64,000 nt of DNA from Darksidea phi. Taxonomy: Eukaryota > Ascomycota > Dothideomycetes > Pleosporales > Lentitheciaceae. The stretch is from NCBI GenBank assembly GCA_030770425.1, contig JASJFT010000013.1, positions 310,001-374,000 on the forward strand, given 5' to 3'. Below the pieces are notes generated by a model. The model saw nothing but the letters and a program-made list of their open reading frames with translations, was not told the origin of the DNA and searched no databases. Position 1 is the stretch's first letter. Each line of letters begins with the position of its first letter. Of this stretch, positions 30,095 through 42,680 are shown in pieces. A program made the translations under genes and the position numbers.

Positions 30095-31783
30095 ATGCCC
30101 TCCGGATATGAGGTCTGTCATAAGCAAAACGTACAGTCTCGGTATAATAGGAAAGACATGAGTGTATCATTGGGAAGCACTAACTTACCGGCCCCGAGTG
30201 ATGTTAACAATACACTAACACGAACGTCTATTGATCGAACTAAGCGGCATAGTTATAGTTCTCAAGATGATAGTGAGCACGAATACAAGCCAGTCAAAGA
30301 GGACCAAAGCCACGGGCCGGATGTAGACATGGAGGATGCCTCTGGCGACATGGATGCCACCCAGCTACCTCCCCAGCCTGTAGTTAGCTTGCAAGCCCAG
30401 CAGTTGGAATTCGTCATCCAAACGCGCGACAACAACTTACCTAATCCGTATGGCACGCATTCTACCACCACAGGTAAGCTGGAATTCCCTAAAGTTGCAA
30501 TGCTGTACAACAGGAAGTTTGGCTTGAAAGTAGGTGCGGCAGCCGTAGAGAAGCGATATCGAAAGAATATCCGGCAGTATTACATCCAGAATCCGACTTA
30601 CCCGCAAACCATCAAGTATGCCAAAGGCCCACCACGGCGGCGGCCTAAAAAGACACTAGAGCAGCCTGAAAAGAAGTCAACACAGGGGGGTGAAAATCAT
30701 AACCTGAACGGGGTAGAGACTGGTGGCCCAGAACATCTTCAAAAGGACAACCAAGCGCCGAAAATGAAGCGGCGCCGACATGCCGGTGTTTATAGGCCGC
30801 CACGAGAGAACACTGCTGCATGCGATTCGAGCGCGTACATAGACGCCACCCGACGGGTACCCAATGATGTAAAACATCCAGAGAAGATGGTAATCTCCGT
30901 AGTTGATGGGTATGAACGTTTTCTAGGTTCGATTAACGTTCCGACTGAGGACTTTCTGGCTAGCTCTGGTTTCTACAAGCAGCAGCGCGAGACCACGGTT
31001 GTCACCGAGCTCCAGGTCAAGACTTCTTCAAAGGTAAACGTAGAGCGATATGCACAATGCATTACGCCAGGGCCGCTGTCGAGGCTGCCGCAGTACGATT
31101 TCGCGCTTGTTAAACAGAAGATGGCTGATGGTACCGTCATTATGCGGGGACTCTGCACGCCTATTGCGTGGGATCTCAAGGCCCTGATTGACCTCTATTT
31201 GGTAGCCACAGAGTTTGAAGATGATCACGTCCGTAATTTAATACTTGACCACTGGTTCCATCAGCTTCGGCAAGGTGGTGAGCTCGAGCTGGATGTTGAC
31301 CCGATCAACCTGCTCTACCTGCGTGCGCCATGCAACTCTCGAGCTCAAAAGTTCTGGGCAATGACTCTTCATGCTCACGGTCTCTCCGACCTTATCTGTA
31401 ATTTCGGGGACGGAGAGAAGGGGCGAGGCTCAACGATTGCGAATCAGTTGCGTGCGGTTGAGGAAAATAATCCAGCTCCTAAACATCTCCAGTGGACTGA
31501 GGAACAGTTTTGTCGCCAGTTCCACCGACATGTCAAAGGTACCGATTGCTATCGTCATCGGTTGCACGACAGTAATGGTGGTGTGCTGCCCGATTACTTT
31601 GCTATTGCGCATTGCATGCTCCCTGGACGAGGCTTGTCCGAAAATGAGGCCATGGCGGTGACAGGTGCGGTTGCTCTAGATTTTCGCGTCCAGCACCTCG
31701 CCCTACTAGGTGACCAAACCGCTCTGTTTCCGACAAAGAAGGATGAAAACCGCTGCGTTCTAGCTGGACGGCACGGCTTCTGA
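30095..31783 (+). CDS. Hypothetical protein with a possible Myb/HTH-like region
   Basis: This single-exon product has 562 aa from the chosen ATG at 30095. Residues about 1-100 are polar and acidic (VDMEDASGDMDATQLPPQP). A segment with QQLEFVIQTRDNNLPNP then KVAMLYNRKFGLKVGAAAVE resembles the helix-turn-helix-like repeats of several fungal hypothetical proteins that test whether a residue stretch moves through the chain, so a DNA-binding role is possible but unproven. A basic stretch follows (KYAKGPPRRRPKKT, then KMKRRRHAGVYRPP), which could serve as a nuclear signal. The C-terminal 280 residues are globular, with a core around KALIDLYLVATEFEDDHVRN and DPINLLYLRAPCNSRAQKFW. No family can be named. 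Confidence 0.72.
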   Translation: MPSGYEVCHKQNVQSRYNRKDMSVSLGSTNLPAPSDVNNTLTRTSIDRTKRHSYSSQDDSEHEYKPVKEDQSHGPDVDMEDASGDMDATQLPPQPVVSLQAQQLEFVIQTRDNNLPNPYGTHSTTTGKLEFPKVAMLYNRKFGLKVGAAAVEKRYRKNIRQYYIQNPTYPQTIKYAKGPPRRRPKKTLEQPEKKSTQGGENHNLNGVETGGPEHLQKDNQAPKMKRRRHAGVYRPPRENTAACDSSAYIDATRRVPNDVKHPEKMVISVVDGYERFLGSINVPTEDFLASSGFYKQQRETTVVTELQVKTSSKVNVERYAQCITPGPLSRLPQYDFALVKQKMADGTVIMRGLCTPIAWDLKALIDLYLVATEFEDDHVRNLILDHWFHQLRQGGELELDVDPINLLYLRAPCNSRAQKFWAMTLHAHGLSDLICNFGDGEKGRGSTIANQLRAVEENNPAPKHLQWTEEQFCRQFHRHVKGTDCYRHRLHDSNGGVLPDYFAIAHCMLPGRGLSENEAMAVTGAVALDFRVQHLALLGDQTALFPTKKDENRCVLAGRHGF

Positions 31784-33306
31784 TGCAATGGTCATGTATG
31801 ACGCGGACACGAATTGCGTCTTTGATGCAAATTGATAATTTATTACGATGCGGGTGTCTTCTAATGTGCCACTTCAGTTTTAATCATATATCCTGTTTCT
31901 AGAATCCAGATAACGTAAGGCTACCATAAGATGAAACAAATTGGCGAATACCCGAAGAAAAGAATGCAACAACGTTCTCTGCCTTCAGTAGAGAAGGTAT
32001 ATATAAAGCAGCAACAAGGTCTTAAAATCTGCTGCTTTAATCAAGTACAATTAATCACACTCATTCGGCACCGTCTTTCTCATATGATTTCTCTACCAAA
32101 GTCCATCAACTATAATCAAAACTCTTTCATTTTTGGCTGAGCCTATTCGAGAACTGACAAAACACATACATCAATCGAGCTAGTTATAGTACATGAATCT
32201 TACGAATATGAAGATCTCATGTAGACACAACCCACGCTCGCGAATTAAATTTGGATAAATTTCTTCAACGACCTCGTGGGAAAAAGGAGTCCTACTACGG
32301 TAAAAGGAATACGAGGTAATTCCCACCAAAACCTCTAAAAAGTTCTTTGAAGCTCTATGAATGTAGACATGTATAGATTCAGATTTTGCTCGTCCTAGTC
32401 ATGAAGGCTGTGCAAGATTTCTACATATATGGCAGCAGCAAAAAAGGCGTACAATATAAGTCTATAGCAAAGGGCATTCTGGATGTAGGCCTACCACCAA
32501 GCCCTCTGTAGGAATTAGTAGATTCCTAGTGCAAGAAGAATTAAGCTGCAATTGAAGAGCTCAAAATGCTGCTCTTTAAAGTTTACTTAGCGTAGTATAG
32601 CCCTGGGCGTACAAATACCGCCTCCGTAGAGCCTCCGTTGAGAGATCTTGGAGGATAAACGCGGAGACCAAGGAATTGCCACTTCCAGAGAAATATCGAC
32701 TCTAACATATTCATTTGGAATTTTACGGTATGAGTCTTATTTGGAGGTGTGTAGGAAATATAGTAAAGGTTTGGAGGACAGAGTAGAGGTGCTATACCCA
32801 CACCTTATACACAATAATAGAGCTATAGAGCTATACACAGTTCTGTCGATCGTGGGCGACGTGGTAATATTTCGGAAATCGAGGCGACGGTTCCTAAATA
32901 TATATAAGGATAGGAATTGTACACTAAGGTACTATGATAATATGTCTAAGTATGCTTAAACTAGCTCTTATAGACTAACCCAGAGAAATTAAACTTAGAC
33001 TATGTCGATACCTGGTCCGGCATATCTGAAATCTAACCTATACTTGGACGTGTTGTGCATCGTAATAATTTTAGTCGGTAGAGGTAAGGACGGATGGGGA
33101 GTAGTACGTCAACAATTTAGTACCAACGGGACGATGTACCCAAAACATTTTACATTAGGTGTGTAATCCAAGTTATAATAGAACTGCAATCGAAGAAAAA
33201 CGAATGCAAGGCCAGCATATTAGCGTTGGAGAAGTGCTACAAACATATTCGGAGCAAGATATTCATCCACCCGTACGGCCGTGGCTGCTACCGCCAAGTT
33301 CTCAGC
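31784..33306. other. AT-rich tract, probably a decayed repeat
   Basis: Strongly AT-rich with many TA steps from about 31800 to 33250 and no readable element motif. A 103-codon frame at 32648-32959 is not convincing. Confidence 0.4.
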
Positions 33307-35772
33307 TTAACCTGAAATAACAGTACCAGCAAGGATAGTACTCTGCTGTTCAAAGACGCCAGCGAGGCTGTCCAGAGGTGACATGGGGAAACATTGTGGT
33401 GGGTTCACGCCATTAGTCTCGGGCTCAACCACGCTACCGTCCGCATTCCTGTTGTAAATAACAGCATTGGACAGGTCGGTTGTCAATTCGGTGTTTCCCC
33501 AGTTCTGAGGCGCAAACATGATACTCGAATGAGCTTCCGTCATGACCGTATTTGGAATGTCTTCTGCTCTGGTGTAATGATGCATTCCGAGATTGATCCA
33601 GGCAACGAGATCTTCCTGCACCAAAGACTCCCCGTTGAAGAATTTGTAGAACTCTACAGGCGGTGCGAGGGGAAGGTTCTGCATCATGGTAGATGTCGAT
33701 GCTGGTTCGGTGTCATGTTGGCGCGATACAGCAAATGGTTGCTTGGCGAATTGTGCGGATTTGAGGAAGAAGGGCGAATTGCGCGCTGCGAGATGGATGT
33801 TGCTGATCCCGGGGAGGATACGATATCCACGAGGCTCGCCCCATTGATTCTTCTTGTCCTTGTTTATGATGGTGTACATGGTTTGGCCATTGATTGGAGC
33901 TGGCAGAAGCCCTTCGTCTTCCGTTTGGATTTCGGTGAAGTTATAGCGGAACGATTCAAAGGTACCGCCTCTTTCAGGATACCATGGATGAGTGACATTC
34001 TCTACAATGAGATCTGTCTTCAAAAACGTATTCTTGGTGTCGATCAGATCGAAGTCGGCTTTGAAGTTCATGACATGTGTGTGGAGAGACCCTGACACAG
34101 TGTCGTTGATACGTGGTCCCCATTTACCTTCCTCGTCGGTACGATAATAGTTCCCTTGCACGTAACCGGATGCACGGGCATCTACGGCGATGGTACCATC
34201 AACCCAGAAAGAGTAGTCGAACAGGTAATCATAGTTACCAACGGTAGCAATCATTCGGACGGTCAACTTGGAACCCTTTGTGGATTGTTTGTACGCCGGG
34301 TCATTGTGACGTGTAACAGGATATCCAAGGTCTGACTCGAAGATGCATATCGCTCCAGGCACATCAAGACGGCTGGTCTTGTCATTGAAGGTTGCGTTCC
34401 AGTACGATGCATGGTATGGGCAATCGTAGCCAGGAATTAATCGAATGGCTGAAGTACCAATCCCGTAGAATCGATCACTAAAAGCAGTTCCGGCTTGTCC
34501 TGGATTGCTACCGGCATACTGAGCAATGGCGTCTTGCAAGGACAACTCGTACATGATACGCTCGCCCTTGAACTTGATGTCGAAAATTTGGACACCGACG
34601 TCTCGGTCAAAACGAGTGTAGAAAGACCACCCGAGATACTCGACGTATTTGTTTTTGGTATCAAGCTTGTATCTTCTTCCGTCTGGCGATACGGTGATTG
34701 GTGCAAGGCGGTCTTCAAGTTCTCGGACTGGTCCTTTCCTATCCTTCTTTAGGAAATCCGTACTTAAACCGGGAGGCGGCGATTTCTTAATCTTTCCATT
34801 CTTCCATGCATCCCGGAACTCATCAACAGACGAGTACAGAACCATGTTGTATAAGATCATTCTCACCTTATACAAGGACGAGTCACTGCCGGACATGTCA
34901 AAGCTGATATACAGATCGGAAGGAGTGTCATGTGGTGCAAGTCCGGCACGTCGCCACGAAGTCCAGACGTAGTTATAACTTCCGTCACCAGACGTCGGGT
35001 TTGGGCTCAGATAAACCGAATTTGTGCGATTGTCATTGGCACCATAATAGACCATGCCCATCAGGTCAGCGGTTATATCGGCAATCTTCGACATGGTCGA
35101 AGCTATAACAGCGTCCTGTGCGAGGGCCACGGGCCCATCTCCAGGGCGTGCATTGTAAGGTATCCGAGAGCGAAATCTGCCATTATTGATATAATCTAGG
35201 TCGCGAATCTTGGTTTGATTACTGATGGGAAGTGGTCCGACCTAGGGTTCGTTTAGCATTTGTTATATCTCTCATTGCGGCAAACCTCTCACATAATAGT
35301 CCCCAACATCAGGGTTGGCCTTTCCTCCCTCCACCAGAATAACATGGGCGTAACTCTGAGGTGCAGGTGCACCATTGTCAAGGTAAGCCAGAACTTCGGT
35401 CTTGTTTGGCTTGAGAGGTTCTAGCAACCAGATATAATTATCTGTTTGCATTAGATCGGGGCTGGCTGCATCTGTCAAATTTAAGCCTCGCTCTGGTGCT
35501 GATAACCACTTGACGATAGAGTTGATTTCCGCTTCAGAGAAATGGATGAACGGTGTGGGTATTTTGGCAGCCGTTGGGACATCTACCGGTAGTGCACAAC
35601 TCCCGTTGAACTTTGATTGGCGAAGGCGCAGGCTTTGCAGGTTTTGGCTTGGTTTCACATCTCGCTTAGATTCAGCGTAAACTTCGCCGGCTTGAGGAAC
35701 GCCTGGAGCTGAAACCACAGGGTGTAGGAGGTTGGAAAGAGTCAATAGAAGGAAAGCGCTAGAGGAGACCAT
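33307..35772 (-). CDS. Secreted copper amine oxidase
   Basis: The product oxidises primary amines to aldehydes, releasing NH3 and H2O2, with Cu(II) and topaquinone. Model: 35772-35293 and 35241-33307 (804 aa), joined by a 51 bp intron (GTGAGA, branch GCTAAAC, CCTAG) that reads through as DYYVGPLPISNQ. An N-terminal signal peptide (SSSAFLLLTLSNLLHPVVSA) is followed by the small N2/N3-type domains. The catalytic domain shows VGNYDYLFDYSFW, whose first Tyr of NYDY is the topaquinone precursor. The copper-binding pair is in SLHTHVMNFKADFD, and the third copper His lies in MTEAHSSIMFAPQNW after the conserved MHHYTRAEDIPNT. Several N-x-S/T sites fit secretion. All expected motifs are present, so it should be active; the preferred amine cannot be read off. 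Confidence 0.92.
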
Positions 35773-37273
35773 AATGGCATGCAGCTCTTGTAGAGTACAA
35801 CTTCGCGGACTGAAGCTGGTGGTGGAGCGAAGTCGATCTACCAGAGCAAACTTTATAGTTCTTTCTTTTCGGCTTCGGTGTGCTCGGGATCCGTATGTTC
35901 GTAAACCGCATGTCCACGTTCTCCACGTTGAATATGACAGGCGAAAATTTTCTCCAAAGCTAGGTGGTAAACTTACCAGAGAACAGGGAGGCTATATCGG
36001 TCCGAATCAAGATACAAGGCACAAGAGGCTTGGAGATAACCGTTCTGCGAACCTTGTCGATAGCTCATTGAGCAGAGTAACCAGGAGGGTTGGACAGTTC
36101 TGTTACGGGATGAGATGCTAAAAGGCATTTATTTACTGGTATCACTTTGCAATCTCTGTCGCTGTCCCGTCCCCGATGGCTCCAAAATGAGCCTTCCATG
36201 TCCATAGCGATTCGCAAACAAATTTTAAAGCTCAGAAGTCGCGGTCGCAAAAAGAAAGAAACAAAAGCCCGGGATCCGAGTGCGCCGATCCTATCTGACT
36301 ATTCTATATACCGTTACTGTGGGGAATCGGGACTAAGCGGGGGGAGTCTCGACCGCCCGCACATTGCGCTAATGATGGATTTTTGAAATTATTAGCAAAG
36401 AGAAAGTACCGGCATCAGCATGGATGCTCTTCAAATACATGCTATATGCTTCGACTCGTGCATTATCACAGCTCCTCCGCTGTACATGGGGAGAACTAGC
36501 GCGCCAGGCCAGGAACATCATGCGTATATTGATATGAGGATGGGTCCTGAACGCGCGGCACTTCCGCAGTCGCATTCAGGCAGGTGCCAAGAGTTAGCAC
36601 CATCTCTTGAATGCTTAGCAGAACACCAGAGCGAGATAGGCAGATAGCTTACCGCGCACTAGCAGCATGACAGGCGGGTCTGGCATCGCCAGCGGGGCCC
36701 TGGACTATGATCGCGCACGAACGACGAGGGAAGAAGGGAGGGGAGTGAAACTGCGAAACAAGCAGCGTGGGGTGGGACGTGCGCGGGTTCGGCTACGGCC
36801 GCTAGCGCACGGAGGTCCCGCCTCGCCTCGCAGGATACGGTCCACGGTCCACGCCGCGTCGCCTAGGGAGCGTTTAACACAACGGCCACTATCCCCACGG
36901 CACTTCGTAATGCTGCCCATGGCCTCCGCAGCATGCATCACCGCGATCCGTGACCCTCATCTCCTGGCCTCTAGTGTCTGCCTGGCGTGTCCATGGCACA
37001 CCCTGCCGTCGGATGACCATTACCCATCCGCCTGCATCGAAGCCATACCACTTCTTAATATTCGGCATATTTCTAGGCTGCACAGGGTTTCTCATGTAGA
37101 TGCTAAATCAATTGTGCAGCTGTAAATCATTTTTGGTGTTGCCCCGTCCGTTGCGTCGTCAGTTCTGCTCCGTGGTTTGGTGGCTCCAAGAAACGAGCGT
37201 ATGGTCGTACTCAGTTACAGAAAATCGTCCTGCTGGCATACGTCTAATACAGACAACCTCACACACATTCCGT
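35773..37273. other. Intergenic, no gene recognised
   Basis: Includes the amine oxidase promoter. A GC-rich stretch at about 36660-36960 has long frames on both strands with Arg/Pro-rich, non-protein-like translation. Confidence 0.4.
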
Positions 37274-37638
37274 TCATGTGAAACGCTTGCAGAAATGCTC
37301 ACCAAACTGCTCCAGAGTCCATAGAAAGCTTTTGCACTCGAAGATGCGAGCTTGCCAAGGATTTGGGTTGTCGACGAGTACGGAAAACTTCTTCGCGCGC
37401 GTGATGGCGACATTGATGCGCTTGAGATCGGCGAAGCATACCAATGGAATGATGCCGGTGGTGTACTGTAGTTCAATGGTTCGTAGGCTGGGTCGCCTGC
37501 CCCGCAAAATTGCACAATCACAATGTCTTCCTCTTTGCCTTGGAAGCTGTCGACGGTGCAGGCCTGGATATCGTCGTACGCGCCAGTCACAGCCTCTTGA
37601 ATCTTCATCATGTCAAGCATGTACATGGAGACGATGTT
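37274..37638 (-). pseudogene. Relic of a UPF1-like superfamily 1 helicase (C-terminal end)
   Basis: Two overlapping minus-strand frames carry consecutive pieces of the SF1 (AAA_12 type) helicase core. One has CTVDSFQGKEEDIVIVQF (motif V region). The other, shifted by one frame, has DLKRINVAITRAKKFSVLVD (motif VI, with the arginine finger region). A frameshift near 37460-37500 separates them, and the rest of the helicase is absent. Fungal relatives of this kind (UPF1/ZNFX1-like) act on RNA. It lies just upstream of, and divergent from, the MYND gene. Without an N-terminal part or an intact frame it cannot be functional. Confidence 0.7.
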
Positions 37639-38229
37639 GATGCAATCTCCGAAGAGCTTTGGCAGGTTGCACGACGGCAGAGGCGCCCTCCCGTACGACG
37701 AAGATGTCTTCTTATCCGGCTTGCCGGGGCTGCCCCGCGGTATCACTCACCAAACAAGACCTGTGACGCTGAGATTCTTGTCGACTCGTTGTACCTTAAG
37801 AACTTCGGTGCACTGAACGAATACAAAATACAGGCTGACGATCTCTGCGGACTAAAACTTGTATCTTGAAATTAGCGTAGTTTTTGCTCTAAATACGTTA
37901 GTCCCACCTTACGCTCAGAGGCATATGTAGACATGTAAATTTGTAAGGAGCAATTTTTGTAGCTATTAAAATATGAATTGCCGTGGGCGGCTCGCTTCCA
38001 ATCCGTCCATACAATAGCCTGTTCCTTGCTAGATTCCTCAAGCTCCTTTGCTGTATCGACTTCATCTTCCGGAACAGGCCTGGAACTATTGGTTACACAT
38101 GATGTCATATGCCGTCGCACGGACTATAGTGTCGGTGGAACTATTTCCCGTGATGTATACATCGAAAAATGTGGGCCTTCCGGTTGTCTCTTCGCCCTCT
38201 CGACTCTTTCTCTGAGTAGCCTACCCACC
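37639..38229. other. Intergenic between helicase relic and MYND gene
   Basis: The MYND gene's frame is open upstream to an ATG at 37978, but that extension is Ser/Cys-rich and unlike a domain. No other gene was seen. Confidence 0.4.
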
Positions 38230-41200
38230 ATGTCATTGAAGACAGCTCACCTCCAGCCGCTTTCGTATCTCTACGCGGCCGGCAACACTCCTGCAGTGTG
38301 CCTCACGCAGTCATTACCGCCAGATCAAGATGCTTCACTTCTGCTCTTGGGGTGCGGCGACATTCGTAACATTCTGTACACAGCCTACAATAACGGCGAC
38401 TCGGGTGGCTATTCTCTCGCTCTTCGCTTTGATATCACGAGGCTAACAGCTATAGGTGACCGGAAGCTAGACTTCACATGCTGCGATCTGGAGGTCGAAA
38501 TCCTCGCTCGAAACACACTAGCCTTGACAATCATCGCGGATGACACCGACGGCCAAGATTCCCGGGTCATCTGGGAGATCTACTATCATACGGTGCTCTC
38601 CAATGAGGCCTTGACACGTCTTCAAACGCACGCCAAGAAACTTCTGCATTATGCAGACTCTCTTGACCAGTGGGAGAACAGCCCTTACGGGACATTTATT
38701 CGCTTCGCCGATACAGTCACCTTCACTAAAGTAACACACCTCTGGAAATTTTATGCAACCGACTCTTCGCAACCCAAGGACTACGCAAAACAACAGAAGT
38801 TGCTTAAAGGTCAATGGAAGTCTGCCCAGAAGCACCACAACGAGCGACTTGGAAATGGCGCTATCCTTGATGGAGTTCGCGCTTTTGCTCCAATGCTTTC
38901 AGCCACGTGCTTCGACGACGCGATCAAGCAACATAAAGCATTTTGGAAGAACGGCACTCCTGTCAATGACGCCAAGACAATTCGGAACCATATCCATCCG
39001 AATCCCTTGTTCGTTTGCTTGCGTAGTGGGTTGATTTTGCACTATGGAACCAACCCACTTCTTGGCTTTCATCTTGCTGCCGCATACACAGAGCTCTCGT
39101 CTACATCGCCGCTGAAGCCCCTGGAATCTGGAGAAAAGATGAACAAGTCTTTCAATCAGCCCCTCAAAGCAGCATTGGCCCAATTCGCTACATGGTGCGA
39201 TGCGTTTCGGAAAATCCACCGTCAAGTGATTAGCAGATTCGTCAACTCCGATGCAATCGCTTTCTGCCATGTGCTTCAGCACCACGGAACTCATGCTGCG
39301 AATTCTACCTCGAATTGGTATCGTGCAGCCTTCGGATATCAGCCACTTGTGCTTGATGCACAAGACTATCGGCCTGGTGGTGTAGCCCCAAGCACCTTTG
39401 ATGTTATTGACACCTCGAACCTCATTGATCACTTGGGAAGTTTGAACGTTCTCAGCGCTGCATCACCGCTTTTGAGCGCGGGGCCTTCCTCGGTACTTCG
39501 TACAGAGATGTTAGTCCCCCGAGAGGCAACTGTCGCCGATTCCGCCAAGTCCATGCTTTGTGGCGATCTCCCTACCGTTGCACTGTTGCTCGGACTGAAA
39601 CCCATACAATACTGGACGAATTCCACTGCGAGTTGGAATCCAAATGAATCGATCCTAAACGATGCACCACACGCTTCGACCATTATCAACATTTTGTCTC
39701 GCCAAGTCATCTTGTGGAAAGCCGTGAGCACCTCCATGATTCGATACGAATCTCAAGCCTTGGCCCAACTAGTGTATCAACTTTACCTGGAAATGTTCCA
39801 AGACGAGAGTTGGGAGCGTACATTCTCGATGCTTGGGCTACAGGCGAACCAGCGGCAGAGAAAGATTACGCAGTATGATCTGTATACGCGTGTGAGCTTG
39901 TCGGCATTGTTGCAGCATGTTCGGAACTCTGAAGTTGTTGATTGGGATCCGTTCATCAACTCTTTAATTGACAAGATACTGAACGATCCAAAGCTAAACA
40001 TGGGTCCTCATTACCTGCAGTCGCTTTTCGTTCACCTCTATACACTTGGCCTATCAAACTTACAGAGGTTTGACTGGTTTCATTCCGCATCATACCTAAA
40101 AGACACCTCCAAAGGTCCCTTGAAAGGCTGGAAGGATATCCCGGCTGTGGTCTGCGTAACGCTGGTCGTCCCGCGAAGCGCCGTTTCTCTCTTCCGCAGC
40201 GTCGGTGATGGCTTCGGATCCCCCATCTGCCATCTCCAGCTACAATCCTCCATCACCAATGGTCAATGCATATTCCCAGACGTTCAGATGGGATTTGGAA
40301 ACATTTCCACGACTGGTCAGCGCTCCACTAATAGCTACAAGTTGAACGTTCAGGACGATGAGGAAGGATGGGAGGGCAAGGGATCGCTCATTGTTTCTGC
40401 TCTCGTATCAACCTGCTTTCTCGTTGAGCATGGTGATACCGCATGTGGTGTACATTTCGCTCTGAAGAGCGTACCGGCGACTGCATTACTCACTCCGACA
40501 CTTGGGTTGGAACTGGCAATTCATAAATCTCAGCTCGGTCATGCCGACGTCTTTGTCACCAAGCATAGGCCGAATATGAGGGGTAACATATCCATCGGAT
40601 CTAGAAAGCCTGTCGCTCAAATTACTGGTAAGTCCTGCTCTACATGGGTATGATGAGCGCCCTCGCTGACGTGGAGCCAGACTCAAATTGGGATATAACC
40701 ATCCACCCTGTGCTTGCTTCGCAGAGAGAGAAAGTCACGTCGCTTCGTGTTCACTGTAAGATTCTATCGGAAGATATAAAAAACCTGCTGCAGAAGCCCG
40801 CGATCGTGGAGATTCACTTGCGCAATCCGTTCTGCTTGGTTTTCGAGGTTGGCAAGGGTCAATATTACAAGCACGTGCGGCTTCCAATCCCGCTGGTTCA
40901 AGATCGTGGCAAATCGAAGATTGCTCGGAAGTCAAGCTGGCTCGAATATTCAGCTCCGATAAGTGATATGGGTGCCTTGAATCGCCGCGCGGATATGGTG
41001 TTTCCGATGCATATTGATAGCAGGTAAGCCGGCGCCGTCGATGTTAGTGGCCAACGCTTATTATTCGCAGCTTCAGCGTCTTACTTGAGCATCTGCACTA
41101 CGTTTCCCCGGATGTTCTTCCGACTCTACAAATTGGAAAAGTTAAGTCGAAGCTGCAGTGGCTGACTCCCACCACCGCTACCAAGACGACGATGGCCGAC

Positions 41201-42076
41201 TTCGAGTGGGTTGAATACGAACGATCACTGCAGGCCAACAGCACCCCTACAACCGGGCGCTTAGGCATGAAAGACTCGCTCTTCTGCATTTTCACGCATG
41301 TTTCTGGGCTTCAGGAACAGCCCCAAGCCAATATCTTTGCGCTCAACGATCCGTCCGCCGGTGGCACACACATCGGCCTTCTGGTCTCTGCTATTCGCAT
41401 GGATCTGTCTAACCAATCAGTCTTTCTCGACGCTGCCGCTATCTCATTGAGTGAAGACATGTTGGTTGAATATGTCCGAGCCTTCGAGCCTGTCCAACGC
41501 CGAGGCCCCGTTGTAACCGTCAATATCAATGACGCTGAGCTTAAGGTGTGGAAGCACGTCTTGCCCGCCTTCGCCGAACGATGCCGGGACTGGAAGCACA
41601 AGAGCGGCTGCGAGTACCGCGCAAAGGGTAGCATCCCGCTTAGTACCAACTTTGGCGAGCGCTTCATGTGCAACTGTGGCCTGGACATATTTCCCGCTGA
41701 ATATCTGAACAACTTGAAGGAGTGGAAACACCTTAGCAAGTTCGCCACCCGTGTCGCCATTCCAGTCTGCTATGCATCTCCGATTCACGATTCTAGCGGC
41801 GTCGCCATTCCGACATCGGCTTACCCTCAGCGTGCGAGTGACGACACTCATCTAGGTCGCACTAATACTACGGCCACAAGAATTGAGGACCTCGATGCGA
41901 AGAAAGGAGCATGCTTCGAGTGCGGTGCAAAAACTGGGAAGGGCAGCAAGGCTCTCTTGAAGTGTGCTGCGTGCAAGCATGCGCAGTACTGCTCTCCACA
42001 TTGCCAGAAAAAGAACTGGACTAAGGAGCACAGATCCTTGTGCAAACAGCTGAAGGGGTTGCATGGTGACTCTTGA
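38230..42076 (+). CDS. DUF4470 + MYND zinc-finger protein
   Basis: Model: 38230-40627, 40681-41023, 41071-42076 (1248 aa). Introns are GTAAGT..CCAG (53 bp) and GTAAGC..CGCAG (47 bp), both in frame. The start codon at 38230 has an ACCATG context. The N-terminal 130 residues match DUF4470, the domain often paired with MYND fingers in fungi: ASLLLLGCGDIRNILYTAYN and LDFTCCDLEVEILARNTLAL. The long middle part has no motif I can name. The C-terminus has the full MYND finger, CFECGAKTGKG..LKCAACKHAQYCSPHCQKKNW..HRSLCKQL, with all zinc ligands present. MYND fingers bind Pro-rich peptides; the DUF4470 role is unknown. Despite the relics on both sides this gene looks intact. Confidence 0.9.
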
Positions 42077-42680
42077 GGTGAGTGATGGCTCGAGACGTTG
42101 CATTGAGTAGGAAAGCAATGGGTCGACAACATAGGCATCTTGAGGTTATAGTGGTCAAACCGGTCTATTGGATCTTTAGACGCACGGTTGCATATGCGCC
42201 ATCCCGATAATCAAACTTAATGGGAGGTTCTGACGTCCTTAATCATCCATCCGTGCTGTAGTATACTCGCGAACTTGACATGATCAGTAGCCAAGGGTAT
42301 CTTGTTTTGTGGTTCATGATGTCGGACTACAAGGCATGGCAGATTATGCAATGTTCAATGCGCTTTCATCTTCGTCTCGGGTGTTTCGATGGTCTCTGAG
42401 ACTAAACCAGTGTCCAAAAATAAAGCTTCTTAGATAGAACTACTGTAACACACACAAGCACGCTGCAACCACTATAGCATTACACGGGGCCGAAGTGCAA
42501 CGAACACTGGATTTGCTCCACCGCTACATAAGATTGTTGAAGCTGTTGACGGCATGTAGGTGCTCTCTAGTTGTGCATGTATGAAGCATTCTTCCTTATA
42601 CAATCGCCAGGTTCCTTCTCGCGCGTCTGCACGTCGACACGGTTCTCGACAAAAGGATAAAGCAGAAAGTGCTATGCACG
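42077..42680. other. Intergenic, no gene recognised
   Basis: 3' flank of the MYND gene and the sequence leading into the NACHT relic. No readable frame. Confidence 0.4.

Noticed and set aside
36667..37125. 152-codon plus-strand frame
   Set aside because: Arg/Pro-rich translation of a GC-rich stretch with no protein-like pattern; also open on the other strand.
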